From: a virus
IMG/VR virus record: IMGVR_UViG_3300050132_000197
Location: 1 to 49,733 of that record
Direction: 5' to 3' (one strand)
Length of the DNA stretch: 49,733 nt
Shown here: one piece after another, positions 30,044-40,800 of the stretch
Layout: each line of letters opens with the position of its first letter
Position numbering within the stretch: the stretch's first letter is position 1
The notes under the pieces: generated by a model
Databases searched by the model: none
Told to the model about the DNA's origin: nothing
What the model saw: only the letters and a program-made list of their open reading frames with translations
Made by a program: the position numbers and the translations under genes

Positions 30044-30463
30044 ATGATGGCGAACGATTGGCAGCGGCTTAGTATCTGGCTGGTTATGGCAAACCGATTT
30101 GATTACACCGAGTTCGAGACAGCCTGCAGGACATCGGGGATCGAACCACAGGAGCCCTTGGAGTTCGCGCAGAAGGCCGGGATGATTACCTGCGGGATGG
30201 TCGCGTTTCCGGAACTTCCGGCGCCTGAAGCATACCTTAAATTTCTACAGGCTGTACCAAGTACGCCTGCGCCTCCGCCATTCGTGCCACAGGTCGCACC
30301 CCAGGAGCAGTCTAAGGGTTTAGGTGACTCAGTAGCCAAGTTCACCCATGCGACAGGGCTAGATAAGCTGTCAGAGGCGTACACGGCCATTACTGGCAAA
30401 GATTGCGGCTGTGCAAGCCGACAGGAAGCATTAAACAAATTGCTGCCCTACTCGCAGGGTTAA
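30044..30463 (+). CDS. Virion-associated protein with C-terminal Cys motif
   Basis: 139 residues; the start ATGATG at 30044 follows AGGAGGGC. N-terminal part MANDWQRLSIWLVMANRFDYTEFETACRTSG is helical. A Pro-rich linker leads to GLGDSVAKFTHATGLDKLSEAYTAITGKDCGCASRQEALNKLLPY, a short helical module seen at the C-terminus of several phage proteins, with the DCGC pair. It may bind a zinc ion or tether the protein. Function unknown. Confidence 0.7.
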   Translation: MMANDWQRLSIWLVMANRFDYTEFETACRTSGIEPQEPLEFAQKAGMITCGMVAFPELPAPEAYLKFLQAVPSTPAPPPFVPQVAPQEQSKGLGDSVAKFTHATGLDKLSEAYTAITGKDCGCASRQEALNKLLPYSQG

Positions 30464-30487
30464 AACCAACCAAAAAGGAGAATCGTC

Positions 30488-31327
30488 ATGACGGTAAGAC
30501 TTTCCACGGCATTTCGCAACAAGATGACAGGTGATGATGGGGGGAGGTTGGCACTTGCCAACTGCATCCTGGCTTTCTTTGTGGGTGCACAGCCGGCCAG
30601 TGCTGATAACCCTCCCCAGGGGCAGAGGATACTTGAATTCACCAAAGCGGGTGGCGTTTATACAGCTCCGGTTGGGCCCCAATGGCTGATCCCTCTGACC
30701 GGTGCGGCAGGGAGCATCAATACCATCAAATTCGGTGGCGCTTCCGGTTGGGATATCCTTGGCGCGCCGGTAAACTTTGCCACGGACTTGCCCATTACAG
30801 CTGCTAACGTGGCCGCGCAGATCAACGCCTTTATTGGCAATGTGGGGTTCACTGCATCTTCGAACGGCGCCAACGTGTCAGTCATCGGGCCAAGGGCTGT
30901 CGGTGCAGCGCTGAACAGCATGACGCTGTTGGCTTCAGTAACGACCATGACGGCTACCCTGGCTGGTGACTCTACCCCTTCCGGTTCTGGCGGTGTCGCG
31001 GGTGTCGCGGCGGTTAACGGCTGTAACTTTCAACTCCCGGTCGGCGGGGTGCTAACCAAGGAAACTACAGCCTGGCAAGGTGTGGCGGGGGCAAACCGGG
31101 CGGGAACTGCTATTTCCGGATTTTCCTCGGGCAATCTCGCGGCGGGGTGGCTCCGCATCTACTGCGACCCAAGCGATGATGACAGCCAGAGTACGAATTT
31201 TGCCCGGGTGGACATGAGTGTTGGCACCTCCGGCACCGACATGATTGCCAACCCGAGTGCGTCCGTCGCCTTTGGGAGTACCCAACCTATCAACACGTTT
31301 TCCATAGCGCTGCCCTCGGGAGAATAA
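30488..31327 (+). CDS. Virion protein (tail-associated, beta-rich)
   Basis: 279 residues with AAAAAGGAG before the ATG. It contains FTKAGGVYTAPVG, then ITAANVAAQINAFIGNVGFTASSNGANVSVIGP, a segment resembling repeated structural motifs of tail proteins, and a C-terminal ARVDMSVGTSGTDMIANPSASVAFGSTQ. No exact family. Position supports a tail protein. Confidence 0.7.
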   Translation: MTVRLSTAFRNKMTGDDGGRLALANCILAFFVGAQPASADNPPQGQRILEFTKAGGVYTAPVGPQWLIPLTGAAGSINTIKFGGASGWDILGAPVNFATDLPITAANVAAQINAFIGNVGFTASSNGANVSVIGPRAVGAALNSMTLLASVTTMTATLAGDSTPSGSGGVAGVAAVNGCNFQLPVGGVLTKETTAWQGVAGANRAGTAISGFSSGNLAAGWLRIYCDPSDDDSQSTNFARVDMSVGTSGTDMIANPSASVAFGSTQPINTFSIALPSGE

Positions 31328-31330
31328 GGT

Positions 31331-32305
31331 ATGGCGTTTGATTGCTCTGCAATCCTGCTTCAAGTGACCGCAGCGGGGGCCATTTATGATGAGTGGTCCT
31401 CAGCTGCCGGTTTCTTGCCACTGGCGGTTTCCAGTGGGATGGCTACGGTCGTCTCGTTGGATGCTGCCGCGATTCTACCCGAAGTCGCCATATATGCGGA
31501 CAACAGTGGATTTTCGACTGTTGGTGTATTTCCTTTGGTATACGCATCGGGGTCCACACCGGTGTCGATGACATGGGGTTCTGTGGCCGAACTCCTTGGA
31601 GTTGAGGCAGCGGGTTCCTCAGATGCTGGCGCGAGATGGGATTGCGCTCCTTCGCTGTTGCGTATGAAGGTTTCAGGAAAAACTCTGGCTCCCATGCTGT
31701 TTGCCGCAGGCATAGAGTTTCCGCCTATCCGTGCGGACGCTATGTTCTCGGTACAAGGCGGTTTTGATGGTCAAACCCTCATCGGCTTAGTCTTGGCAGA
31801 GGGTACCCTACTAACACCGGCTGTTGCGGATGTTTTCAATTCCTTCATCATGAACACCAAGACGGCGGGAGTAGCGCAGTATTTGAACTTCCCCTTCACT
31901 TCCATCTTCAAACACCCTTTAGGCTATTTCGGCATCAGCGCCGATGGCCTCTTTCAGCTCAACGGTAAGAATGATGATGGTGCAAACATTGACGTGGAGA
32001 TCCTCACTGGAGTGGCTACCCTGGGGACCGACCGTCGCAAAGTCTTTCCGGAGGCATATCTAGAAATGCGCGGTGGAGAGGTTGAGTTTTCCACCATATT
32101 CAACGAGGACCTGGATAACGAGATCGTCTACGATCACGATTTTAGCGATAATGACCGTCTCAAGATGCACCGTATCACACTCGCCAAGGGCGTTGATGGT
32201 ACGCATGTCCAGGTACGTCTCAGAAACGTGGACGGCGCAGACTTCGATCTGCAGTCCATCATAATTCCTTACCTGATCAAGAAACGCATAACAGGAGCTA
32301 GATAA
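31331..32305 (+). CDS. Virion protein with conserved tail-type C-terminus
   Basis: 324 residues from ATG 31331. The C-terminal part, EVEFSTIFNEDLDNEIVYD then RLKMHRITLAKGVDGTHVQVRLRNVDGADFDLQSIIIPYLIKKR, has a GxxGxxxQxxLxNxDGxDFxLxxI pattern typical of tail or adsorption proteins in podovirus-like phages. The N-terminus (LLQVTAAGAIYDEWSSAAGF) is divergent. Stop and the next start overlap (TAATG). Confidence 0.7.
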   Translation: MAFDCSAILLQVTAAGAIYDEWSSAAGFLPLAVSSGMATVVSLDAAAILPEVAIYADNSGFSTVGVFPLVYASGSTPVSMTWGSVAELLGVEAAGSSDAGARWDCAPSLLRMKVSGKTLAPMLFAAGIEFPPIRADAMFSVQGGFDGQTLIGLVLAEGTLLTPAVADVFNSFIMNTKTAGVAQYLNFPFTSIFKHPLGYFGISADGLFQLNGKNDDGANIDVEILTGVATLGTDRRKVFPEAYLEMRGGEVEFSTIFNEDLDNEIVYDHDFSDNDRLKMHRITLAKGVDGTHVQVRLRNVDGADFDLQSIIIPYLIKKRITGAR

Positions 32306-33465
32306 TGGCAACTGCAGACGTAGGAACCACAGTCGAGACAGTGAACACCTATATTACTTCCTATCGGGATGCCGTAACAGCGGAACTGGTAACTATGGGG
32401 GAGTATCGGCCTGGGACGTTCAACCCTACAGTGGAGTCAGCTCCGGATCTTAATACTGTCGGCAGCATTGCTGTCCAGGCGTTTGAAGCCATCGTGCCTG
32501 TCGACTTCACGGTAACCAACCCTAACGCAAAGCCATATCAGGCATTGGACGTTAACGCGCTGCCGGTACTGACGTCCGCGACCATGGATACCGGGGCAGC
32601 TGGCACTTTCATTTCTAATTTCGGCGCCCTCCAACCAAGCCTTTTTACCTGGCTCCAGGCCCAGATCGAGGCTACCGTAAGTAGCGGAGGGCAGAACATC
32701 AGCACCGAGGTTCAGGATGCCCTATTCAATACCGGATATGAACGGGATCTACAGACATACCGGGACGCCTTAGACTTAACCGGCGCAAAAACCGGAGCCA
32801 AGGGCAGCCGATACCCCAACTCCATGACCAAGGTGATGCAGGCTCAGGCGCAGGTTGGCTATACGAATCAGAAGTACGATATGTCCAGGGAAATCGTAAA
32901 AAACATGGCGAACCTGGCTCAGGAGAACATCAAGGCAGCAATCTCGGCCGGAGTCAGCATCGATGAGGCCCGAGTATCCGTTTTTACCCAAACATCTAAT
33001 GCTCTTGCCGAAATCCAGCGCCTTTCCTTAGAACAGTACAAGACTGATCTGCAATCAAACCTTCAGGTGTTCGAGGGGCAGCTACGCCTACAGCTTTTAG
33101 ACCTCGAGGTGCAGAAGGCAGACCGTGGTGAGATGCGGGAATATATTTCTGCAGAACGCGAGCAGATTGGGCTGGAGAACCGGGTAAACATTTCGGAGTT
33201 TGAGGCTAAAAACAAGCTCAAGACCTTACAGGCCGATGTGGACAAGCTGATAGCGGAGCTGCAGATATCTGGAAACGAGCAGAAGATCAGATCTTTTGCG
33301 GCCTATGTTCAGCAACTTGACGCCGTGCAGAGGATAGACCTTTCTAATATCCAGGAGAATAATAAGCTCCAAGTGGAGTTGATGAGAAGCATTGCTAGTT
33401 CCTACGGTGAGATCATGAAGTCTATGAGCGTTCAGGCTGTGGCTGTAGTCACAAAGAAAACCTAA
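32305..33465 (+). CDS. Coiled-coil virion protein
   Basis: 386 residues. N-terminal third is beta/loop; from about residue 180 on, the sequence is continuous amphipathic helix (MSREIVKNMANLAQENIKAAISAGVSIDEARVSVF, LRLQLLDLEVQKADRGEMREYISAEREQIGLENRVN, LQADVDKLIAELQISGNEQKIRSFAAYVQQLDAV). Such proteins may be internal virion or tail-tip components that form bundles during ejection. It is the last gene before the second promoter region. Confidence 0.65.
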   Translation: MATADVGTTVETVNTYITSYRDAVTAELVTMGEYRPGTFNPTVESAPDLNTVGSIAVQAFEAIVPVDFTVTNPNAKPYQALDVNALPVLTSATMDTGAAGTFISNFGALQPSLFTWLQAQIEATVSSGGQNISTEVQDALFNTGYERDLQTYRDALDLTGAKTGAKGSRYPNSMTKVMQAQAQVGYTNQKYDMSREIVKNMANLAQENIKAAISAGVSIDEARVSVFTQTSNALAEIQRLSLEQYKTDLQSNLQVFEGQLRLQLLDLEVQKADRGEMREYISAEREQIGLENRVNISEFEAKNKLKTLQADVDKLIAELQISGNEQKIRSFAAYVQQLDAVQRIDLSNIQENNKLQVELMRSIASSYGEIMKSMSVQAVAVVTKKT

Positions 33466-33473
33466 AGTAATTC

Positions 33474-33514
33474 TTAACATTTGACCGTTTTCGTGTAATG
33501 TGTACGCAATAATT
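33474..33514 (+). promoter_or_regulatory. Promoter with operator-like motif before the ejection block
   Basis: TTAACA (33474-33479) and TAATGT (33496-33501) are 16 bp apart; TTGACC at 33481 is an alternative -35. Overlapping the -10's last base, TGTACGCAATAATT (33501-33514) matches the 13257/13275 repeats on the other strand. The ATG at 33536 follows AGGGGG (33525-33530) by five bases. Confidence 0.6.
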
Positions 33515-33535
33515 TGATACAAATAGGGGGCGGTG

Positions 33536-34858
33536 ATGGGAGTACTTGATACGTTGCAAGGAATTACCGGGATCGGTGACGCCAGCGGGCAGAAGATCCC
33601 GATGCCTGCCAACCCCAATACTCAGGCCGCGTTCCAGGCAAGCCAACAGGGCGCCTATACGCCTGACCCTATTCAGAAGATCCCGATACCGGGCCGCGGG
33701 GCTCCAGCCTCGTCCCCAAACGCTGGGAGTCTTTTGCTTGATCCCAACGCCCGCAGCTCAGTAAAAAGTGGTATTGAAAGCATGATCAACTACAACGGGG
33801 TTGGACAGGACCCTGGCAATTACCAGCTTGGGGGAGATCCTGCCTCGAGTGTTACTCCTTCCGGATACCCTGCGCCGACCACAGCAAGCGGCTCCCCGGT
33901 GGCACCCTCTCCAGTAGATGCTCAGTACCAGGCAAACAAGGCAGCGTTTGCGACGGGCAACGCGGCGCCGGGGTACGTTCCCCCCGAGCTCAGCCAGACC
34001 CAAAGGACGGATGCCTTGCGTACTCCGCTTACCCCGGCTCCAACTACAGTGGCGCCTATCGCCACAGTGACGCCGGATGCCGCGACACCGGCTCCAGGCA
34101 CTTCAACCGGAAGCGGTACGCTTTCAATGGGCGGAAAGAGCGTCGATTATTCTGCTATCGGTACCGCAAGCGATCCCTTCAACGGCGGCACGGCCAACGG
34201 GGTTGTTCCTGGGCAGGCTCTTAACTCCAAAGACGTGGTTGACAACCTGGTTTCTCAGCGTGAGGCAGCCGGGACCAACAGTACGGCCCCTATTGGGTCA
34301 CCCACGGATGCCAAGGCGGCCTTCCAGCAAAGATACGGCTTCACCCCTGCCGATTATGACCAACATCCTGACTATTACGGAAACGCGCTTGTTCAGGGGA
34401 ACGCGGCTAATGTCAGTGCTAGTGCCAGCATGTTGAACGCCGAGACGTCGCAGGCGAAAGCCCCCTCCGAAATCGGGCACTATGACGCCCTTACCAAGAC
34501 AGAAGATGCTCTCCGTCAGGGAAGAGTAAATAACCAGATAAGCGAAACCGATTTCCGAACCAAGTCGCTCGAGATCTCCGCTCAGAAGAATCAAATCCTG
34601 CAAGACCGGGTCAATGCGCTTATAGCGAGGTCGCAAAAGGGCGATTCATGTGACTGGCACGGTATCAGCGTTTCTGCCCTGGAGGCAATCAAGGTCCTGG
34701 ACAAGAAAGCAGAGCTCTCGCCCCTGACGCCTGAAGAGATACAGCAGCACGCTTTCTACACCAATGCCTACAAGATTGCGTTTTCCCGGCAGCAGAAGAC
34801 GTCGTATTTCCCTGGCCAGCAGGTCGCTTCCATATCTTCTAGTTTCGGAGACGAATAA
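33536..34858 (+). CDS. Pro/Ala/Thr-rich hypothetical protein, candidate internal virion protein
   Basis: 440 residues from ATG 33536 (an overlapping GTG at 33533 is less well spaced). The first half is low-complexity (AGSLLLDPNARS, TPAPTTVAPIATVTPDAATPAPGT); the second contains AAFQQRYGFTPADYDQHPDYYGN and helical segments ending in CDWHGISVSALEAIKVLDKKAELSPLTPEEIQQHAFYTNAYKIAFSRQQ. It precedes the giant gene by two bases and is probably cotranscribed from the promoter at 33474. Function unknown; ejection or internal protein is inferred from position. Confidence 0.65.
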   Translation: MGVLDTLQGITGIGDASGQKIPMPANPNTQAAFQASQQGAYTPDPIQKIPIPGRGAPASSPNAGSLLLDPNARSSVKSGIESMINYNGVGQDPGNYQLGGDPASSVTPSGYPAPTTASGSPVAPSPVDAQYQANKAAFATGNAAPGYVPPELSQTQRTDALRTPLTPAPTTVAPIATVTPDAATPAPGTSTGSGTLSMGGKSVDYSAIGTASDPFNGGTANGVVPGQALNSKDVVDNLVSQREAAGTNSTAPIGSPTDAKAAFQQRYGFTPADYDQHPDYYGNALVQGNAANVSASASMLNAETSQAKAPSEIGHYDALTKTEDALRQGRVNNQISETDFRTKSLEISAQKNQILQDRVNALIARSQKGDSCDWHGISVSALEAIKVLDKKAELSPLTPEEIQQHAFYTNAYKIAFSRQQKTSYFPGQQVASISSSFGDE

Positions 34859-34860
34859 AG

Positions 34861-37800
34861 ATGCCGAATAACCTTTCAAATGATGGCATGACCGATGCCC
34901 AAGCGCTCAGCAGCATCGAGAACTTCCAGGCGCCCGCCCCTGCTGCCGCCGCCCCCGCTCCGATAAGTGGGGGTAATATCATCGAAGGCGCCAAGCTTCT
35001 TGGCAGATCGGCCATTGCTATCCCCCAGGCAGTTTCCCAGGCGGCCGCGGGCGCCGTCGGTAGCCTCACCGATGCGGCAGGGTTCCAGGCCCAGGACAAC
35101 CCGGTTTACCGGGGGCTCGACGCTTTCAATAAGGATGCTGAGTTTTCCCGACATGACCCGAGCTCTCCCCTGGCAGCTGATTCAGCCTGGCGCGCAGCTA
35201 ACCCCATCAAGGCCACTATTGGTGATGCAGCTGAAAGCATAGCGCCTATCGCAGCGATTACGGCCGCAACCGGCGGGGCGGCAGCCGTGGCCTTGCCTGT
35301 TACCTACGGGCTCAAGAAACAGGAAGAGGGCACTCAGCTGGGGATGCAAAACAACCCGGGCATGACCGAACCGGAAGCCCGATTACGGGCGACACCCGGC
35401 GGTGTGGTTGAAGGCGGCATGTTCGCAGCCATGGGTGCGGCCGGCGGCCTAGGAAAAGCGGGACTTGCCAAGGCGGCCCCTGGGTTCTTTGGCGACACCG
35501 TGGCTGCCGACGTGCCAGGCATAGTCAACTATGGAGCAAAGAAAGCATTCCGGGACGCTCTGTCCACAACCCTCACTGATACCCCTTTCATGGTGGGCCA
35601 AGGGCTCGCCGTGGGTGCTACCGACAAGGCTACCGGGACCACTCCGGATGCGCACCCCATCGACGACGCCTTTTCCGGCCAAAACCTTCTGACCAGCGCA
35701 GGGACGGCGGCCATGTTCGGCCTTCTTCATGCTCACGGTGCGTCACGGCAGCTGGCTGGCGTGCGTGACGCCCTCTCTGATCCCGAAGCGCCGGTTGAAG
35801 CCCGAGAAAAAGCGGCGCAGTACGTCTACGACAATCTGAAAGCGGCCGATCCTGCCGCAGCCGACAATTGGGGCCTGAACGCCAAGATCGCTATCCATGG
35901 CCTGCCCGATGGTCCTTACTGGAACGCCGTTGAACCTCACCCGATCCCCTTGGACAACCGGTATCTGAACGACCCTTTTTACCTTTGGGGCAAGGAAGAT
36001 CCGCAGCAACAGGCAATAGGTTACACCCCTGGGCCTGACTCCGGTGCTCAACCCGAGCCCGGCGCGCCCCCCGCAACTCCCCCGGGCGCTCCGGTTTACG
36101 ATGCTGAGTGGAGCGACGCTACACCGCAACCGCTCTTGACGGACGGAAGCGGCGGGGCGCCCGAACCTGCCAATCCCCTTAGTCCCATAGCAGCCGCCGA
36201 ACCGACTGCGCCGGCCGCCCCCGCTGGCCCACTAGGGAAAGCCCTGATGTCAGGTGGAATCGTTGCGCCAGAGGTGCATAATCTGGACTCGGCGCCGGCA
36301 GCCTCAGCCCTTGTCGCCTCCCCTACCACTGCCGTCCCCGGCCCGCTCTCGCGTGCGATCGCTCCGATTAGCAGCCTTGCAGACATGGTAAAGGCCTCCA
36401 GGGCAGGAAGAACATCAACGATGCCCGGTGATGCCGGGCCACAAGGAGAATTGAATGACCTGCCCCAAGTGCGGCAAGAAGCAGGCGCGACGCAAGAAGT
36501 GCCATCAATGCGGAACGGAGATGTTGCGCCAATATCGGCGGTTGATGAGGCGGCCCATGAATCAGCGTTCTCTCCTCTCAATGGCTTAGCAGCTCCAACT
36601 CAGGGCCAGATAGAGGCAGGGAACTACCAGAAGGGCCACATTAATGTCCAGGGTCTTAATATCTCTATCGAGAACCCCGCAGGGTCCACAAGATCCGGCA
36701 CCGATCAGGACGGGAAGCCCTGGTCAGTCGATATGGCGCACCACTATGGCTACATCAAAGGGACCGTCGGGGTTGATAAGGATCACATCGATACCTTTGT
36801 TAAGGAGGGGACTGATCATCAGGCGGCCAACGATAAGGTTTTTGTCGTTGATCAGATAGACCATAAGACCGGTCAGATGGACGAGCATAAGGTGATGATT
36901 GGCTTTGATACCGTCGCGGCTGCCAGGGAAGGATACCTCGCCAATTACGATAAGACCGGTGAACAGCGTATCGGTGCGCTCACTGAAACAACAATGCCCG
37001 AGTTCAAGACCTGGCTGAAAGAAGGCGACACGAAGTCGGCTTTTGGTGAGGTAGTAGAGCGGAAAACCGAGGGGCATCCAGCGCCGGCCGAGGTTCCCGA
37101 AACGGCTGTTGCTGAAACGGAAGCGCCCGCAGTGGAGACGAAAGCAGGCGAAACGGGAACGGTATCGCCTAAAACGGATGCAGCTATCCGCGGTGTGCTG
37201 CAGACCCTTCAGAACCCGAAATCAGGTAGTGCGGCTAAGATTGCCAACCTCAGCACTAAATACGGCAAGGAAACCGTCAACGATCTAGTGCGATCGGGGC
37301 ACATCTCCTTCCCGGGTAAGGGCGTGGCTGAGATCACCAAGAAGGGCCAGCAGTACCTGGTGGACCATCCCGAGGCGCTGAACCCAATCGCCCTGAAAAA
37401 GCTGGAAGCACTCAGTAAAAAGCGGAAGCGCAACGCCAAAGAAGAGGCGATGTACCAGACGTTGAACGATCGTCACGAAAAGACGAAGGACCAGGTTGCA
37501 GCAGTGGCCGAAAACGCAGTACCGGCTACCGACAGACGTCAAGACCCAACCCTCCGCAAAAAAATAGCTGATATGTCACCGGCTGAGGTCCAAAAAGAGC
37601 TTCTCACCAACCACGTTACTGGCCTACCCAATAAACGCGCTTACGATGAGGCTCCTCTCTCCGGTTACCACGCAGCTATTGATGCCGATTCTCTCAAGTG
37701 GATCAACGATAATATGGGGCACGAGAACGGAGACGAGCTCCTGAAAGCTGTCGGTCAGGCTATTGCCGATGAAACGGACAAAGGTTACCATCTGAGTGGA

Positions 37801-40800
37801 GATGAATTTGCTATAATTGGAAACGACGAGGCTCATGTTAATGGGATCATGGCAAAGGTGTCTGAGCGCCTTAAAGACGCCGAGCTCGTTTATACAGCAC
37901 CTGATGGCACCGTATACCGTAAGAAGGGACTGGAGGTAACCCATGGTACAGGAACGACATTCGCAGAGGCAGACACAGCCCTCCGCGCCAGAAAAATCGA
38001 ACGAGAAAAAGCAGGGGAGCGCGCAGCGCGCGGTGACCAACCTAAAGGCGTGGCTATCGAGACTCCCGAAGGGAGGAAAGCTGACGGTGAAGTTGCCGAA
38101 AAAGTAGAAACATCCCCCGAAAAAAGAACCGGCACCGAGACTAGGACGGACACTCTCGACGTTGCCAGGAAGGATGACACAGCTAGCCCCCCCACCGGTT
38201 CTTCTTCTGATTCCATTATCGCGTCTGTCGACACCGGTGTCAAGGCCAAGCCAACCCCCGAGGAAGAACTGTATGCCCTCGCCAAGGCCTCGTACACCCA
38301 CGTTTCCCCGTCTCCCAGCCGGGCAGCGCAGGCCTACCGTGACGGCATGGTGTCGGCGACTGCCGATCTACAATCGGAACTCAGCAAGCTCGCCACTACC
38401 GATGAACAAAAAGCCATTGCCATCACACAGGTGGATCTATTTAAGCGCGGGTACCTCGAGAAGTCCCGCCCCATCTTAAACGCCATCAGCAACCAGGTCT
38501 CCAAGATGGTGGCTGGTGGGTCCAAGTTCAACGAGAACCACGGCAAGCGGAACGAGCGGGCACAGGGTGCCGAACAGAAGGCTAATGACGAGTTCCAAAA
38601 GTGGAATGCACAGGTAAGGGGGGGCGCCAAGGATGCGGTACTCGACGCCAGAACGCCCGAGCAGGTTGCGGCCGATGATCAGGCAGGCAAGGACACCATA
38701 GCCAAGAAGATAGAGCGCAGGCGTGCTGTAGAAGTGTCGGCTGTCAAAAAGTTCATGGCGCTCAAGCCCGGCGACACGATAGACGTTGGTGGCAATGCAC
38801 CGGTGGAGATTGCTAAGAAAAACCGCAAATCCGTCGAAACCGTTGGTGGGGCAAAGTACAGTATCAATGACCTTTACCAGATCGACGGCAAGCGCATCGA
38901 CGAGATCATGGCCGGCCTTGACGAAGAGAGATCCCGAGCGGTTGAAGCATTTAAGGGCGCTGAAAAGCTGGAAGGTGAGATATCCGGCTACGTAGGTGAA
39001 AAGGTAGCCAAAGAGATAGCTGACAAAATTGATGGCGAGTTGGCCGACCAAGACGGTCCGGCGCGCAGTGAGGTCGTTTCCTCTACTGACAGGGGAGCTG
39101 TATTTTACGCGGAGAAGCAGAAAGAGCTTGCTAAGGCGCTCTCCGATATCAAAGACCAGGCCGATCAACCCGACAGCCTGATAGCCCGCCAGATGGAGCA
39201 ACGTAGGGCCGCAAGTAACCAGAAGGCAATGGACGCTATGGACGCGGCGGACCGCCAAGAAGCTGAGGACCTGGCTGAAACCCTTGAGAAAAAGGTCATT
39301 ACGCCTGAACAGCAAAGTCTTATTGATGAGGCTGTTGATAGCGGCGACAAAGAGGCCATCCTGGAAGCTATGTCTGAGGTTGCAGCCACAGCCAAGGATA
39401 AATTTAAGTTTGTGCCGGGCGGTGAGGCCGTCCATGCCGATTCTCCTTCACTGAACGAGATCGCCACCATTGCAGACCACGCCAAGGTCTCCAAAGCCAT
39501 CCGTAGTGGCGATATCACCCCAGACCAGTTCAAGAGCTCCTTCGCCTCCATGGTTTCGAACGAGGATGCAATCAAGGCCGAGCTCAACGGCATGTCCAAA
39601 GCGGAGGCGCTGAAGCTTGCCGGCAGCATGACGGCGGAACGATACAAGAACGAGAAGAAGGCCGATGCTATCCGGGCCGTCTACGACTCGATGCTTGCCG
39701 AGTTTGCCCTGAATCGCGGTATCACCTATCAGGGGTTTGGCAAGGACGCCTACACGAATGCCCTGCAGAAGATGGTCGACGGCACGACAGCGGGTGATAT
39801 CTCCGGCTACGCCAAGGAGGTTGAGGAAGCCCGCAGCGCCACCATGAAGCGCAGGGAAGCCGGTATGAAGGCCCTTTCCAACCCCGAGACGCTGGAGGAA
39901 TTCCAGACCTTCATCAAGTACAAGGGGGAGGGCAAGCTTACCAAGGACCAGCGTGCCGCCTATGACGAAGCGGTGGCGAGCAGCAACAAAGATCAGAAGG
40001 CGGCCGACCTCGAAAAGAAAGCCACCGTGGGCCAAGTGAAGCTGGGTGACGAAACCACATTCACGATGGTTGAAGGGAAACATGGAAAAACCGGGGAGCC
40101 GCTATCCATCGTCCAGCTGGGCGGCCCGAAGCTCGAGGGCGATGCTTTCAAGGAGTTGGCGCAGAAGGCGCGGCAGCTGGGCGGCAACTACGTCAACAAC
40201 ATGCAGGCCCGTATCTGGAAAACAACCGGGGGCTTCCAGTTCAAAGACCAGGAGAGTGCGGAAAGGTTCATGCAGCTCCGCGACGGCTCCGTGTCTGTTG
40301 CCGGCAAGGTCGAGGCGAAGCAGGAAGAAAAGAAGAGCGCCGCGGCGGATCGTCTCCTTGAGCTAGCTGATAGCATGGAGGAGAAGGGCAACGCTGTCTT
40401 GAACACCGACCGGCTGACGAACACCGCGAAGAGGGCGCGTGAGGCATCCGGTACCGAAGCGGCAGCAGCCGGCCAGGTTGCCATGGCGAAGACAATCAGG
40501 AACCTCGCCCAGGCGATTGCCAGCGGGGACGCAACGCACCTTGACGGAATAAGGGCGGCTACCCATGTCCAAACCTTATCCGACCTCCTTAACAGGGCAA
40601 AACAGGCGAAGCTGGATATTGACTATCCTTCCTACGGCGAGCGGGAGCAGCATAAGAACCGCGCCGCGACTACTGATGACGTTGCACTCGTCAAGTATCC
40701 TTACCCGACTCCCCACATAGATCACCTCCGAACCATTGCCAGCTCCCTGAAAGACATTAAGGGCAGGAAGATGGACGCGGCATGGCTCAACAAGCGGATC

